A stretch of DNA of 64,000 nt from Cheiracanthium punctorium (GCA_038373885.1 JAWZYV010016967.1:310001-374000); one strand, 5' to 3'; shown: positions 1 to 11,959, counted from the stretch's first letter. A program made the numbers and translations. The notes: generated from the letters alone by a model not told the origin.

Positions 1-39
1 TAAATAAATAAACTTATAAATCTGGAAAAAGCTTGTTAA

Positions 40-335
40 GTGTGACGTCAATATGAAGTAATAATCGCTTGCAATAGCTAATTTTGTCACGCAAATGATT
101 TACTTTTTTGACCCTCGGAAATAAAATGGTGCTGAAAATAGCGAAAAATCGCTTAAAAATGAAGTAACGGGTGGATTTTCAGATTTTTAAAGTAGAGCAG
201 ATTGTTTTGTATGTTTTTATACATAATTATGAAAATTTTCAAGCGTATCGTACGAGCGGTGTAGATGTTATTAGGCTTTTTGTGTTAACTTTGTAATCTT
301 TTTTCAGTAATGGCGGAAAAAGTTTTATCTTTAAG
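40..335 (+). repeat. interspersed repeat, inverted partner at 59.6 kb
   Basis: About 300 bp that matches the reverse complement of 59640-59935 closely, including the shared blocks ttgcaatagctaattttgtc and aacgggtggattttcagatt. A more diverged relative lies at 12300-12540 (rc orientation), and the phrase cgggtggactttcaaagttt recurs in the tandem units at 41.5-42.0 kb. No coding capacity is visible. The class of element is not clear to me. Confidence 0.75.
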
Positions 336-359
336 TGAGGGATCCCAGCGTAACTATGT

Positions 360-612
360 AGTAAGGGATAATACGCTTTAAAGAATAACTTCCCACAGAG
401 CGCAATGTATTGGGAATATTTTGAGTTCTCCTGTAGAAAAACTATAAATGCTACATAGATCATTTTCAATGGGGTACATGGTACAGTAAATAAGAATAAC
501 ATATTTAAATTTCGTCGAAATCGATGCATATTTACGGGAGTTAGAGCACGGACGGACAGACAAACCGAAATCATAAACACTTTTCAACCTTGTTGGAAAG
601 TGTTAAAAATAT
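360..612 (-). repeat. interspersed repeat ending in GGACGGACAGAC block
   Basis: A repeat recognised by blocks such as ctcctgtagaa..actata, catggtacagt and acggacggacagac, ending in cttttcaaccttgttggaaa. Other copies lie at 5590-6100 and 20510-20900, where the first part is present as about 165-bp tandem monomers. The open frames here (for example at 239-580 on the minus strand) read through the same repeat in the other copies and are not genes. Orientation is arbitrary. Confidence 0.65.
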
Positions 613-2559
613 GTGTTTACAGTACAATAGAGAAGCCAACACAAAACTTGGCATTGGAGGGAACATAAACTCGGCTGAGATCACCTTACACTTACTACTA
701 GTATATTAATCAAACTGCGAACAAATAATTTTGAAAATCGGTGAATGGCATCTAAATAAAATAACCAAAATAAGTGCCAACAGATGGGAAGCAGAAATCC
801 GTTACAAGTTACAAATTGACGAATAATTTTTAGCCCAAGAGCCGTCAGGCCACCGAGAGAGGAAAAAAAGAACAATTAAAACTCTATTGCATGTGGGGGG
901 GAAAACAAAATAGAAATTTTGAAAGCCAAAGTGAGGAAAAATGAGAACAGAAATATAAGTTAAAATAATTGATTTTGAATAGTATAAATTTAACAAAGAG
1001 AAAACAAAAGACAATTAATATTGAATACGTGATCTTCATCACAACGTGTTTTCTTTATCTGAAAAATTATCTACGAATGTTTCAAAGCTTACTAAAATTG
1101 CTTAAAACATCCATAAATGATCATGAAAACACCCTATGGTGTTATCGCATTTATTTTTAATTTAAAGAAATATTATAAAAATTGTAGTCAATAAAAGAAA
1201 AATTACAGTATACATTTTTTTTTTTTAATTCTCGTTCTATCACAAATGTTAAAAAAAGGACTTTACTATTACTACTACTATTATTATTTGCATTGCATCA
1301 AGTAACTTCTCCAATAAAAATATATGAAAAAATAAAATAGTTCGTTTTCTTGCTTTATTTAATGCATTTAATTATATTTATTTATTGAGCTTTAGAATGT
1401 GACCTGATTTTCTTCGTCATGGAATAATTTTTAGCAGTATGATGTACGCTAAAAAAAAAGTTTATTTTCTGAGATGTTGAAGCTAACCGAAAAATTCGAT
1501 CAGAAATAATCAAACCTTTTTTAAACAGTTTACCTTTTTTTTTAGTGAAAGATTTTCACATGAAAAATCTCATTAAATGTACAGTGTCCAGCATTCACGT
1601 CTTGTTTTTACATCTGTATTTATCGGAGCTTTAATGGAAGATCAAAATTATTTCAACTTTTTTTTTCCTTTCCAACTTGAAAAGAAATTTTAAAAATAGG
1701 TTAAATACTTCAGAAAATGCATTTTGACAAACAGAAAAGAAAAGGGATCATTAAAATGCGTATCTCTTAATTTTCTTTTATGAAGTTAACCGGATACGTG
1801 ATTTTCTTAAATTAGTGTATGCAACAGACTTTTGATATCCAGAATGAATGGGAAATTTTTAAACTAACGTTTCCGCTATACTTCCAATCAGAAAACGTTT
1901 CCACATTGGAATAAATTATTAGCATCATTAATAAATTATTAGAAGTATCAATAAATTATGTATAATGCTATTAGTTACCTTTTACGCCACACGTTTTATA
2001 AAGGACCATATGTTTAAAATAATGGGGGGAAAAAAATTTTCGGGTGACTTTGCTTACGAAAAATTCCGATGTGAAAATAAAATCCGACCTTTTAAAAGTC
2101 ACTTAAAAATAAATAAATGAACGTAATATTTAACAAGATATTGAAAATTCAAAAATTAACTTTTTTGGCACATTACTGCTATTTTTGGCTTTTGAAACAT
2201 CAACTTAAAATCTGTAAAGGGCTGTGAACAAACTAAACATGTCTTTTTTGCGTGTGTTTATCTTTGTGTTCACGGTCAATTATTTACTTTTTTTTAAATT
2301 TTTATCTTCATATTGAGTTTATGATTTTTTTTAAGTCCTTGTTAATGTATTCCTTTAATTTCTTACTGTCATTACAGCCCTTAATAAAACACATCCTTTA
2401 AAAACTATGTGAACCAAAACAGGTATCTTGTATCAATGTAAAGCACAAAATGCTACCCAGGTATTTGAATCGGTTTCCTTTTAATCCCAGAAAGATAATG
2501 CACTTTCGTAAAAATTAATTTATAGTTTGTGAAATTGGGACAAATTGAAATAAAAACAA
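613..2559. other. AT-rich sequence without recognised genes
   Basis: I see only AT-rich sequence with short A and T tracts. No open frame has a recognisable motif, and no terminal inverted repeat or tandem array stands out. Confidence 0.5.
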
Positions 2560-2690
2560 GTATTTCCGTTTAGCTGCTGAAATATTTTTTAAATCTAAGA
2601 CGAAAAATCTGGAGTGACTCATCCACTCGACTTTTCAAACACTTTTTCATTACCAAAAGTTTAAAAAAATTGATTCAACTCAATCGAAAA
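2560..2690 (-). repeat. short interspersed repeat (CACTCGACTTTTCAAACAC)
   Basis: The segment aaaaatctggagtgact..ccactcgacttttcaaacac occurs here and in reverse complement at 62690-62800. A shorter piece is at 18733-18775. The inverted placement and matching flanks indicate a dispersed repeat, otherwise unclassified. Confidence 0.55.
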
Positions 2691-2774
2691 TAGTGTTCAG
2701 ACAGCTAGTGCACTCCAAATTATTTGAGTGTATAGGCTGCAATGTGTAAGAATATTTTCTTGTAGCCCAGTTAA

Positions 2775-3010
2775 CCCTTTGAGGCGCAACCCTTTCCCAA
2801 TGCTGAAAAAAGGGCAGCCGTTGCCATCGCAGCTGACATCGTTTGACGCAGCTGGCTATGCGGGCACAGCCAGCTGCGTCAAAAAAGGGTCTCTAGATCT
2901 GTGGCACGCGATGAACGTTTCGATCGTCTGCCATCTTGCTGGTAGTTAAGTCGAGCGATGGCAACGGCTGCCCTTTTTTCAGCATTGGGAAAGGGTTGCG
3001 CCTCAAAGGG
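2775..3010. mobile_element. TTAA foldback MITE, copy A (symmetric form)
   Basis: Starts CCCTTTGAGGCGCAACCC and ends with its reverse complement, flanked on both sides by TTAA (2771-2774 and 3011-3014). The arms contain the family blocks ggcagccgttgccatcg and gcgatggcaacggctgcc and fold around an axis of cagctggctatgc/gcacagccagctg. The left arm lacks about 75 bp (the agatggcggacgatcgaaac block) that the right arm retains. TTAA target and CCC ends are typical of piggyBac-type transposition; there is no coding sequence. Confidence 0.85.
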
Positions 3011-3829
3011 TTAAAAACTTTATTTTGGAGTTAACACATTTCTCGTAAATAAACAATAAGAATATTTAAGAAATGGTGTATTGGGTGTCATCGGAGTTAT
3101 TAGTGTATGCAAATTTTTCTTCTCGATCGGACGATGGGAACTGGGTTAAGATTCGAAAATAGTTTTTCAAGCGGAACGACATAATCAGCTGAGCAGACTA
3201 ATAAAGGCACAGCAAGATAGTAAATAAAATAAATAAATAAATAGTTTTTTTTTAAAGACGAAACTACGAAACTACGAATTTTTTATTCGCCCTTTCAGCC
3301 TTGCCTTTCATCACAAGGGAGTAATTTACAGTCATTTGAAGTAAGGGCACGGGGAAAGAACGATATAACTTATATGTATATTCTCATTGATTGAATGAAA
3401 TTATCCTATCAGAAATAATAGATGATTTCTGAAATTTTTACTCCATTTCCCCTTCTTTTTAAAAGTCTTTTTTGCAGGCATTTCTTTTTAATTCAATGTT
3501 TTTTAAGTCGCTTTTTTATTTGCAATTCTAGGTGAGAACTGGATGTGATAAAAAACTTAATGGGAGGGTAGGCAAAATTATTTTGAAAAGTTTTTAAATT
3601 TACATCTCGCCAGAGAAATTAAGGGGGGAAAAGGAGTGAGAGAGATATAGTTCTTAAAATGCAGCAGTTTGACAAGAAAGAAAGAAAAAGTCATTAAAGG
3701 AAAGCTTTTTTTAATTTTATTTTATTTTATTAAAGTTCTTTGAATAGATTCAATGATTTTGATTTGATTAGCGCACCTGAACTGTTGAGTTGTTATGTGC
3801 CGGGTATAAAATTTTTCAGAGTCAATAAG
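3011..3829. other. AT-rich sequence without recognised genes
   Basis: Nothing beyond AT-rich sequence, a short AAAT run near 3225-3245 and an ATTTT run near 3710-3730. Confidence 0.45.
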
Positions 3830-4870
3830 CGTGTTAAAAATTTACTACAGAACATGACAATATTTTATCATAAATCACCCACTTTTATGACTTAACTTTA
3901 GAAAATGAAAAAAAAAAAAAAAAAAAAAAAAAAAGAGAGAGAGAAAACATTTGTTGTTGGGAATTTATTGGAGAATATGATAATATTTTCTAATAAACTA
4001 GCCCGCAAGGCGCCCACAGCTTCCCTGCCCCATACCTTAATGTTCTTTATACTCAGTGCAGTGTTGACTAAATTTCTTGACTCATTTCAATGAAAATCAT
4101 GTTCCTTTGTTTTAACAGCATGTGTCATTAAACTTATATAGGTTAGGATTGTTACACATTTCGGATGTCATCATAAAAGCCGATGCTGAAACAGCAAATG
4201 GCTAAAATGTGTTTTAGCCCAATGCATGGTGACATTTTTTAGAGGGGCGATGAATGCGCCAAGTATTGTAAATTCGATATTTTAAAACTGTGAAAAAGTC
4301 CGAAAGATCTTGCGTTTTTGTGTTTGCATTATTGTTATTTTGTAATCTAGCTACTGCGAGACATATGATGGCTCCATCTGACGTCACTGAACTGTTCATT
4401 TGGATTTTTGCATATGATTATTGTTATTTCCCTAATGTTTACATCCGGCTGTTGCCTTTCGCAGCCTGGATATATCGGCGATTTTGGTACCGCATACGTT
4501 AGCGTATTATATTAGTAGATTACTAGTTTTTGTGAATTAATTGTAAAAATCACTAATATTTTATAATAAACTACTACTCACTGTTACGAATTCCCTATAA
4601 ATTATACTAATATTTTACAATAAATCACTCGCTTTTGTAAATTTATTGTAGAAAAAAACAATATATGTATATTTGAGGGGGGGGGGGTGAATTTACTAGA
4701 CAACATAGCATATTTTTTTAAAGATAAGTAATTAACTTTGTGAATTAATTGTAGAATTCGCTAATACTTTATGATAAGTTCTCACTGTTAATTTACTTAA
4801 AATATACTGATGTTTTATAATAAATCACTCGCTTTTATAATTTTATCGTAATTTTTTTTTAAATCATCAA
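3830..4870. repeat. degenerate tandem repeat (about 105-bp units), interrupted
   Basis: Blocks resembling aatattttataataaatcactcgcttttgt are repeated at about 3855, 4550, 4605 and 4800, with gtgaattaattgtag recurring at 4530 and 4738. Units are about 105 bp and diverged. A (A)n run at 3905-3933 and unrelated sequence to about 4500 separate the first unit from the rest. The ORF at 3905-4093 begins in the poly-A run and is not a gene. Confidence 0.55.
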
Positions 4871-5589
4871 TATTTTGAATTTGTTACATTCAAATTTCCA
4901 TTTCAAATCTTGCAAGCAAGTCGCGCAATTATGTATTTGAAAATAGTATAATATTAAAAATGTTTACCGTCAAAAAGTTAGTTTTATTAATTTCATCGTT
5001 TAACGGAAATTTTGTTTTCAGTTTTCATACAAAAATCATTACTTTTTTCATTGAAATTTTAAGATAAAATGTTTTTTTTTTTTTAAGTTAACAACAACCT
5101 AAAGGAAAATTATTGCACTAAATTTCAATTTTGTGGTCATTATCTTAAAATTTAATTCTAAATTTTTACAACAACTATTTTTATTTCGTTTTACCACTTT
5201 CACACTTTTAAAAATATAACAAAGCGAGGAAAATTTCAACTTTTTTATTTATATAGTTCCATACTTTAAAACATGTACTTTCTGTTTTCACATAAGGGTA
5301 ATTTACAACTATTTGATATAAAAAAGTAAAACCTACTATTTTTTTTTTTTTCAGGGATGGATGGAGCAGAACTCATCAATCATATATAATAGAGCTTTTC
5401 CAAACTTTTTTTTAATTTTCCATTTTGTTTGTTTGCATCTAAAGATTTTTGTGTGATTTTTTCCCCTAGTTTACTGTATACAGTAATTATTTACGTCTTG
5501 TGTCTATATCTTGTGTCTTCGTAGAAAAAGTTAACAAGAAAGCTGATTCATGTATCGTTGTAAAACTTGGCAGTATTTTGGGGATACAC
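4871..5589. other. AT-rich sequence without recognised genes
   Basis: Low-complexity AT-rich DNA with T tracts; no motif-bearing frame or repeat boundary seen. Confidence 0.45.
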
Positions 5590-6103
5590 CTTAAAAAATG
5601 CTGTATATAATTATTATTTCGCGAGATCCTGTAAAAGAACTTTAAATGCTATTTACTTATAAATGAAGAGTTTGTGTGGGCAAATAGATGAATGTCTTTA
5701 AACTGCCATTGACCGTTCCATAATGTATTAGAATTATTGTGAGTATTCCCGTCGAGGAACTCTAAACTGTTGCATATACAATTTTCGATGGATAGCAATA
5801 TTTTGTAATCCTTAAAAACATCTATCAATTTTGTTTTGTTTAAAATAAACGAATGTCTCTAAAATGCGCTATAAACAATGACTGACCACAGAGAATAGTG
5901 TACTAGAATTCTTTTAGGTGCTCCTGTAAAAGAACTATAGAAGCCACATACATCAGTTTTAGCAAAGTACATGGTACAGTGCATAAGAATACATATATAA
6001 ATTTCGTAGCAATAGATGCATATGCAGTTAGAACACGGACGGACAGACAGACACAAACCCGAGTAACACTTTTCAACTTTGTTGGAAAATGTTAAAAATG
6101 GGA
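5590..6103 (-). repeat. GGACGGACAGAC repeat, three-monomer copy
   Basis: Three related monomers of about 160-170 bp (starting near 5625, 5725 and 5880) share ctcctgtaaaagaactat-like blocks. They end in the same acggacggacagac..cttttcaactttgttggaaa tail as the copy at 360-612. The ORF at 5859-6191 is a read-through of this repeat. Confidence 0.65.
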
Positions 6104-6600
6104 AGTTGTGTTCACGCCACATCATTCCAGGCTGCCTTTTACATAAAAGAAGGGAGGCTGGCTGTATCTTAACCCCCCACTGAACCCACATTTAACCAGT
6201 TCAATCTCATCGCTGCAACGGTGATGACCCCCTCCCATACCCATGCCGAGTCTTGGGACGCAGCCGTGCTCAAGTGTGAAGCTGGGCTTCAGGGCATTCG
6301 TTGTGTCTTTGCATAGGCCCTTTCATGGGGAAATTATAAGAACAAAAGCCTTCCTAACCAAAACTGAAGTCTATCTGAATCTTTTTTATGCGCCCTAGGT
6401 GCCCCCCTTAACCCTTTAGCGCGCAGTGTAAGATTGTAAGACACCCACCGGGGGGGCCGACCCAAGGGTTTACGGCAATATTCCCCCCGGGGTAAGAGTC
6501 CAATTTATTTAACTTTGAACAACAATACAAACTACGCCACTGGGGTTCGCAGAATCCCAGTAGCAGAAGGAACAAGGATCTTAGTAATACAGAACAAAAT
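6104..6600. other. moderately GC-rich segment, unclassified; TTAA-CCCTTT terminus at 6408
   Basis: Base composition is richer in G+C than the flanks. At 6408-6430 there is TTAACCCTTTAGCGCGCAGTG, which matches one terminus of the TTAA foldback family, but the sequence after it (acacccaccggggggg) is unrelated. This is either a relic terminus or another family using the same end. It closes in an (A)n run at 6609-6629. Confidence 0.4.
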
Positions 6601-6629
6601 CTCTTAATAAAAAAAAAAAAAAAAAAAAA

Positions 6630-7185
6630 GTGCTGATGATGCTACATTATACAGTTTACGTATTTTCATATTTTTTTTTTTCCTTTAACTGGGGAAGAAT
6701 TCCTGCTTCCGTGTTCCGCCAATTATTACATCTATATATATTTATAGTTTATTTATTTATTTATTTATTTTTTACCAATCCATTTCATTCAGTGTGGCCT
6801 GTTTACAATAACATATAGTACTAACTATTGAAAACACATCAAAACATTAGGAACAAGAAAACTATATACATTGGACAACAACACATTATATACAACTACA
6901 CACATTATTTAATACATTATAAATCATGTAATATTATACAATTGCGAACAATTGTCTGAATACCACTTCCTTAAAGGACAGCCTAAGCTCCCTGGTCCTG
7001 AGACAAATCTAACGGCATATCCTCTAATTTAACGAATATAATATTTATCCTGGCAATGTGAGTAATTAATCCTTTTCCTATTATTTTTATTTTTATTATT
7101 ATTATTTTTTTTAACCATATGTGGTAAACAGAATAACGCTTACCTACGTGACCCCATACAATATGAGATATTTTTTTTCTTTTTC

Positions 7186-7218
<33 letters not shown>

Positions 7219-8248
7219 TTTTTGCTATAAGCCATAAACTTTTCTAAAACTTTTACCATTTACTGCATCCTGATAGCAGGTTTACTCTGTCACCCTTACA
7301 TATCAATTCATATGTATATGCTATACATGATACATTGATCTATGACTATTATACAGCTATCATATTAGAATTTTCTAAATTATTTTTCTATTTACATCTC
7401 ACATGACTTTACATATTTACATGTTACATTGATTCTTTTTTTTTTTTTTTTACCACTATCTATATTAGATTTTCTGCACTACCTTACAGTTTTACTAATC
7501 ACGTTACCTATACACTTGCTTCTTGCCTATGCTTTACTTATAACTATTTATACATTCTTGAACACGCATAGCGGTACATAAAATCCCTAAGAAAACATGC
7601 TTTAAAATTTGACAATATACCATTTACTATATAGATGTAGTATACTATATGCACAAAATACTATACCATTTACTACATAAACTAAAACTCAAAGAAACAC
7701 ATGCATTACAATTGACTATATACATATAATTACCATACATATTTACATGTCTTCCTACTCCACAGTACATTTATTCTTAATCTATAATGTAATTCGATAT
7801 GAATCTATAATTAACGCTTACACATTATCTATTTACATTTTTATTCATTCATTGCGTGCTCGCACACTTGCTTATATATACCTGGCCATTGGCCATATTC
7901 ATTATTACTTTTCTACCTTACTCCCTCACATAATTATTACGTAATGTCACGTATTTATAATAAACTTTTTACACTATACGACTATATACAATAAACTATA
8001 TACACACAATACAACCATAACCATACCAAGCAGTACTCAAAGTGTAGAGAAACACTGGCAGTTTAAAAACAGATTCTCTCTCTCTTTTTTTTTCCCTTCT
8101 TCTTTTATTTTCTTTTTTTTTTTTTTCATACCTTCAATCTGTCATGTATTGTTAAATTATATATTTTTACTATATTATATATTAAGAACGCATAATCTTA
8201 CTTATATCCAAATGCCACTGTCAACATGACAGTGGTGCGAGCACTTCC
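6630..8248. other. AT-rich, pyrimidine-tract-rich sequence 3' of the LINE
   Basis: Long T/C tracts (7160-7224, 7436-7452, 8078-8128) and repeated TATATACA/ACTATA words. No frame has a recognisable domain. It lies beyond the poly(A) end of the minus-strand LINE, so it is probably old flanking DNA. Confidence 0.45.
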
Positions 8249-8281
8249 TTTTTTTTTTTTTTTTTTTTTCCCCCACTGGGA

Positions 8282-8543
8282 GACCGGTACCTATTTATTA
8301 CCCTATAGGCAGGTTAGGGTATTAGAAGAAATAGGGCATAAGGGGGCAGTCCCCAAAGACATAGTGTAATGGGTCGCCCAATTGGCCACAATCGCACATA
8401 TCGGTTCTACGAACCTGAATTCTCTTTAGATATTTGGGAAAATTGCCCCCACCAGTAATGAATTTCGTAGCTATTATATTGTTAATATTGTAGTTATTGT
8501 CTATTGTCGGTAAAAATTTATAAGTGTATCTGCCTGTTTCCAC
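8282..8543 (-). pseudogene. LINE C-terminal Cys/His knuckle region
   Basis: The C-terminal end of the polyprotein has R-R-T-D-M-C-D-C-G-Q-x4-D-P-L-H-Y-V-F-G-D-C-P, a Cys-Cys-His-Cys pattern seen after RNase H in R1/I-type elements. A stop codon lies after the Phe-Phe at 8322, followed by about 50 nt and the poly(A) tail. The very short 3' UTR and the tail fix the orientation of the whole element. Confidence 0.75.
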
Positions 8544-8561
8544 TGAGTTCCACCAATTTTG

Positions 8562-9118
8562 TCATTTATTTCTTATATTTTTATTTATAATATACACTAT
8601 TTTGGACCTGGGGACTGGTATGGTTCTATTGCTTATCTGGTGGTTTTCTATTAAAGGTAATTTTGCTAGTTGATCCGCTCTTTCATTACCTCTGTGGCCC
8701 ACATGTGCCTTTATCCATATTATTATGACTTTAACATTTCTATGAGTTTCAAGTATTTTATACAGTTCTATCAAAATTTCTGTGTTTGAATATATAGATT
8801 TCTTATTAGAATTTTTTCAACCGTGGATCTGTTGTCTGTATAGATCTTTATTTTATTTTAATTATTATTTACAGCCCATTCCACCGCGGTGACTATTGCC
8901 AGTTGCTCTGCTTGGTAAATGCTGTTATATATATTTATACGTTCATTATAATCATATACCGGACTATTTAAGTTATCTATTACTGTGAAAGCGAATGCGG
9001 TACCATTTTCCATTTTTGAGCCATCTGTATAGATTTTTATGTAAGAATTGTCCATTGTGTCATGTTCGATACTGTCTATTGTAGTGATTTGGTTCCTAAT
9101 TTTGTAATTGCTATACAT
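8562..9118 (-). pseudogene. LINE RNase H domain, broken
   Basis: RNase H in two frames. The upstream part (8858-9118) has I-Y-T-D-G-S-K (catalytic Asp) and Y-Q-A-E-Q-L-A-I (catalytic Glu). A stop follows, then I-Y-T-D-N-R-S-T (third catalytic residue) in sequence around 8820-8850. The downstream part (8562-8774) carries W-I-K-A-H-V-G-H-R-G-N-E-R-A-D-Q-L-A, the C-terminal signature with the His and last Asp. An RNase H downstream of the reverse transcriptase supports an I/LOA/R1-like LINE rather than a CR1 or RTE type. Confidence 0.85.
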
Positions 9119-9169
9119 TGAGGGAGGAATTATTTTCTCTATTGTATAATTAGCTGGTAACTCTCTATC

Positions 9170-9675
9170 TTATAATAGACTGTTTTGTTTTATTGCTCTA
9201 TATTTGTTTACCTCCCGTTCTATTGCAAGGTCTATCGGTGTAATGTTCAAGAGGGTGCACAAGGCGAAATGAGCTGTATTGCTATTGGCCTTTGAAATTT
9301 TAATTAAGGCTAATTTCTGGATTGCCCACAGTTTACTAACGGAGTCCTTGGTGAGATTTGTAGCCCATGAAGGGGCTGCATAAATTAACTGTTTTTCTGT
9401 GACTGTATTATACCAGGTCCTGAGAATTTCTGGACGCACGCCCCAGGACACCCCACTCACCAAGGACATATTATTAATAAAGTTTGTTATTTTTTCATTA
9501 AGATATCTTATATGTGGGGTGAACGTTAGTTTATTGTCTATTATTATGCCTAAGTATTTTAATTCTGTGACTGATCTTATTTTCTGATTATTTAATTTAT
9601 ATCGAGGTTTAGTTCTTGACTTCACTCCCATGGTAATCGCCTGCGTCTTTTGCACTGATATATTAATTCCATGAT
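9170..9675 (-). pseudogene. LINE reverse transcriptase thumb/connection region
   Basis: Continues the reverse transcriptase after the frameshift. It begins with N-I-S-V-Q-K-T-Q-A-I-T-M-G and reaches the L-K-Y-L-G-I-I-I-D motif typical of the end of the palm and start of the thumb in LINE reverse transcriptases. It then runs through I-R-Y-L-N-E-K and a Trp/Tyr-rich stretch (Y-A-A-P-S-W-A) conserved in R1-like elements. It ends at a stop near 9170 before the RNase H part. It is not translatable as one protein with its neighbours. Confidence 0.82.
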
Positions 9676-10914
9676 ATCGCATATTTGTTTAAATTTATTG
9701 ATTCTATTATTTGTTTTTATTTGTAGTTTCTCTATTGTATTATCTACTTCGATAAGTATAAAGTCGTCCGCAAAGGTATAAAAGTCATTATAGTCCTCAT
9801 TCATAGTTTTTAATATTCTATTTGCAGCGATTAACCATAGGAGAGGGCCAAGACAAGAACCCTGTGGGCAACCTTTAAATACTTGGTTTTTAATGTGAGA
9901 ATTTCCATTGTTTATTATTATATACCTGTCATCCAAATAGTTTTTTAAGATATGCTTTAGATAGTTGGGTAAAGGGGTTAAATCTATTTCCTCTTTTATT
10001 ATGTGCCAACGTATATTATCGAATGCGCCCTGGATGTCAAATGACACCAGGACAGCATATTTGTATATTTTTTTTAACTCTTTTATTCTATTTATTACTT
10101 TATACAACAGATCCACGGTACCACGGCACTCCCGGAAACCATATTGATTTGCATGCAGATAATTATTTTGTTTCAATAGGTTAACTGTTCTAGATTTTAT
10201 TATACGTTCCAGTACCTTCCCCGCTATGCTTAAGAGAGAAGTCGGTCTGTATGATTTTGGATTTTTCGGGTCCTTATTATTCTTTCTGAAGAAGATAACA
10301 GACGATATTTTCCATATATTGGGGAAGGTACCGGCTTGCAGATATTTATTGTAAATGCTTAATAATTCGTTTCGGAAACTCCTCGTTAGGTTTATTGTTA
10401 TGTTGGCGTCTATTTTGTCAATACCTGTTGCTTTCCTTACATTCTGTGCTTGTACAGCTTGTATTAGTTCAATTTCTGTTAAAGTGTTAAAATCCTTATC
10501 TATTATTGTTTGGGTATTAGGTTTATTATTGTCTACTGTCATAGGGTGTATGTTTATAGGCAATTGGTTGTTTATATCTATTTCATCAGAGGAGCTCCAG
10601 GCATCATCAGCTCTGCTTGTTTGAAAATGTGCATTAATTAAGGTATGCATAATTTCCTCATAGCTCTGTTCTATTGTATTGCTATCAAATATGGTCTCCA
10701 GGAAGTGATTGTTATAAAGGCCCCTGGTTATTTTAAAGCTATTTCCATACGTTTTCTGTTGCCTAGTACAAAAGGCCTTCCAGGACTGTTCCTTGGCTAT
10801 TGTTATAGATTTGCGATAACTGGCTCTGACCATATTGTATTTGGTTTTGTACTCAATATTATGAGGTTGTTTGATCATCTTTCTCTGCATTGCTCTTAGT
10901 TTATTACGTTGCAT
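9622..10914 (-). pseudogene. LINE reverse transcriptase domain
   Basis: Longest open frame of the LINE (430 codons). After a basic linker (the W-W-T-K-E-L motif lies just upstream of the first Met) come the reverse transcriptase motifs in order: A-T-G-I-D-K-I, N-P-K-S-Y-R-P-T-S-L-L-S, Q-Y-G-F-R, V-S-F-D-I-Q-G-A-F-D-N-I (first catalytic Asp), G-C-P-Q-G-S-C-L-G-P-L-L-W and Y-T-F-A-D-D-F (second catalytic pair). All three catalytic Asp are present. The frame shifts near 9675, and its last residues are out-of-frame read-through. In an active element it would perform target-primed reverse transcription. One Cys replaces the usual Val/Ile in the G-C-P-Q-G-S-V-L-G-P motif. Confidence 0.9.
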
Positions 10915-11011
10915 TGAAAGTTCCTTTGTCCACCAAGTTATCTTAAATTTTTTATTTTTACTTGTCTTTTTGAATGATTTTTCATTGGTTGTTTAATTTT
11001 TCGAAAATATT

Positions 11012-11400
11012 TTATAATTCGGTTGCATTATATGCTTCAATTAAAGCTGCAATTATTGGGGATATATAAGCGGACCAAAGTCTATTGAATTTTTTAAAAC
11101 TACTATATTTAGTTTTATATTTATAATCGGTAATTTTATCTATTGTCATTTTTATTCGTGTTAATATATATCTATGGTCAGAGCCGTTTTCATCTAAAAG
11201 AACCTGCCAAGTATGTATCATGTCTTTCATATTGTCAGAAGCTATTGTTAGATCTGGGTGTCCATGGGTTCCTATGTGTGTAAAAGTGGCTGGGCCCATG
11301 GGGTCATTGACTACTATTAAGTCCAATTCATTGGTGAGTTCCTGAAGGTATCTTCCCCGCGCAGTGTTCCCGCTCTGGGAACACCAAGCTCTGACGTTTT
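11012..11400 (-). pseudogene. LINE endonuclease domain, C-terminal half
   Basis: Apurinic-like endonuclease fragment of the LINE: G-N-T-A-R-G-R-Y-L, then P-A-T-F-T-H-I-G, G-H-P-D-L-T-I-A-S and the terminal S-D-H-R-Y-I, the usual order of the C-terminal half of this domain. In a live element it nicks target DNA for priming. The N-terminal catalytic part is absent. The first residues (W-C-S-Q-S-G-N-T-A-R) are encoded by sequence identical to the terminal hairpin of the TTAA foldback element, so the true LINE sequence probably begins at R-G-R-Y-L, near 11359. The fragment ends at a stop at 11012 before the reverse transcriptase frame. Confidence 0.8.
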
Positions 11401-11865
11401 GACTGTTGCCAGTCACGAAGAATAGATTTGATTTCTATAAAAATAGTTGCGGGTGACATAGCTCCACGAGAATCCTCTACTTTTTAGCACGTCATTTCCC
11501 GTCAAAAAATGGTCACGATTATTTTTAACATCACTGACATCTGCTGAAAAATGGAAGAATGCGAGAACAGCTGAATAGATTGCCCAATGCTGAAAAAAGG
11601 GCAGCCGTTGCCATCGCTCGACTTAACTACCAGCAAGATGGCGGACGATCAAAACGTTCATCGCGTGCCACAGATATAGAGACTCATTCATTTTTTGACT
11701 CCTTCTGCTGTGCCCGCGCACAGCCAGCTGTCGTCAAAAAAGGGTCTCTAGGTCTGTGGCACGCGATGAACGTTTCGATCGTCCGCCATCTTGCTGGTAG
11801 TTAAGTCGAGCGATGACAACGGCTTCCCTTTTTTCAGTATTGGGAAAGGGTTGCACCTCAACGGG
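11359..11865 (-). mobile_element. TTAA foldback MITE, copy B
   Basis: Reverse orientation of the asymmetric form: hairpin terminus gcgcagtgttcccgctctgg, body, foldback core, then tgggaaagggttgcacctcaacggg and TTAA at 11866-11869. The outer TTAACCCTTTAA expected at the left is missing; LINE sequence starts there instead. Copies of the core blocks agatggcggacgatc and cgtccgccatcttgctggta are intact. The ORFs at 11559-11804 and in the equivalent places of other copies are read-through of this palindrome. Confidence 0.85.
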
Positions 11866-11959
11866 TTAAAAGTTTGCAGCTATATTTTTGCGACACCATG
11901 TATACAGCACAAATATTTACAATTATTATGGATATTCAACTATTAAATTCCAGCAGGAA

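Larger units (their letters stand above)
8249..11416 (-). pseudogene. R1/I-group LINE (non-LTR retrotransposon), 5'-truncated and frameshifted
   Basis: The order on the minus strand is endonuclease C-terminus, reverse transcriptase, RNase H, Cys/His knuckle, then a 21-nt poly(A) (T run on + at 8249-8269). This is the layout of LINEs in the R1/LOA/I group, which copy their RNA at a nicked target. The element starts inside the endonuclease, so ORF1 and the endonuclease N-terminus are missing. Reading frames break between 10914 and 11012, near 9675, between 9118 and 9170, and near 8780-8860, so no functional polyprotein can be made. The 5' truncation coincides with the end of TTAA foldback copy B. 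The clade call rests on the F-A-D-D, G-C-P-Q-G-S and F-D-I-x-G-A-F-D-N motifs; finer placement needs a tree. Confidence 0.9.

Noticed and set aside
10355..10899. Plus-strand ORFs of 84-89 codons
   Set aside because: Antisense shadows of the LINE reverse transcriptase.
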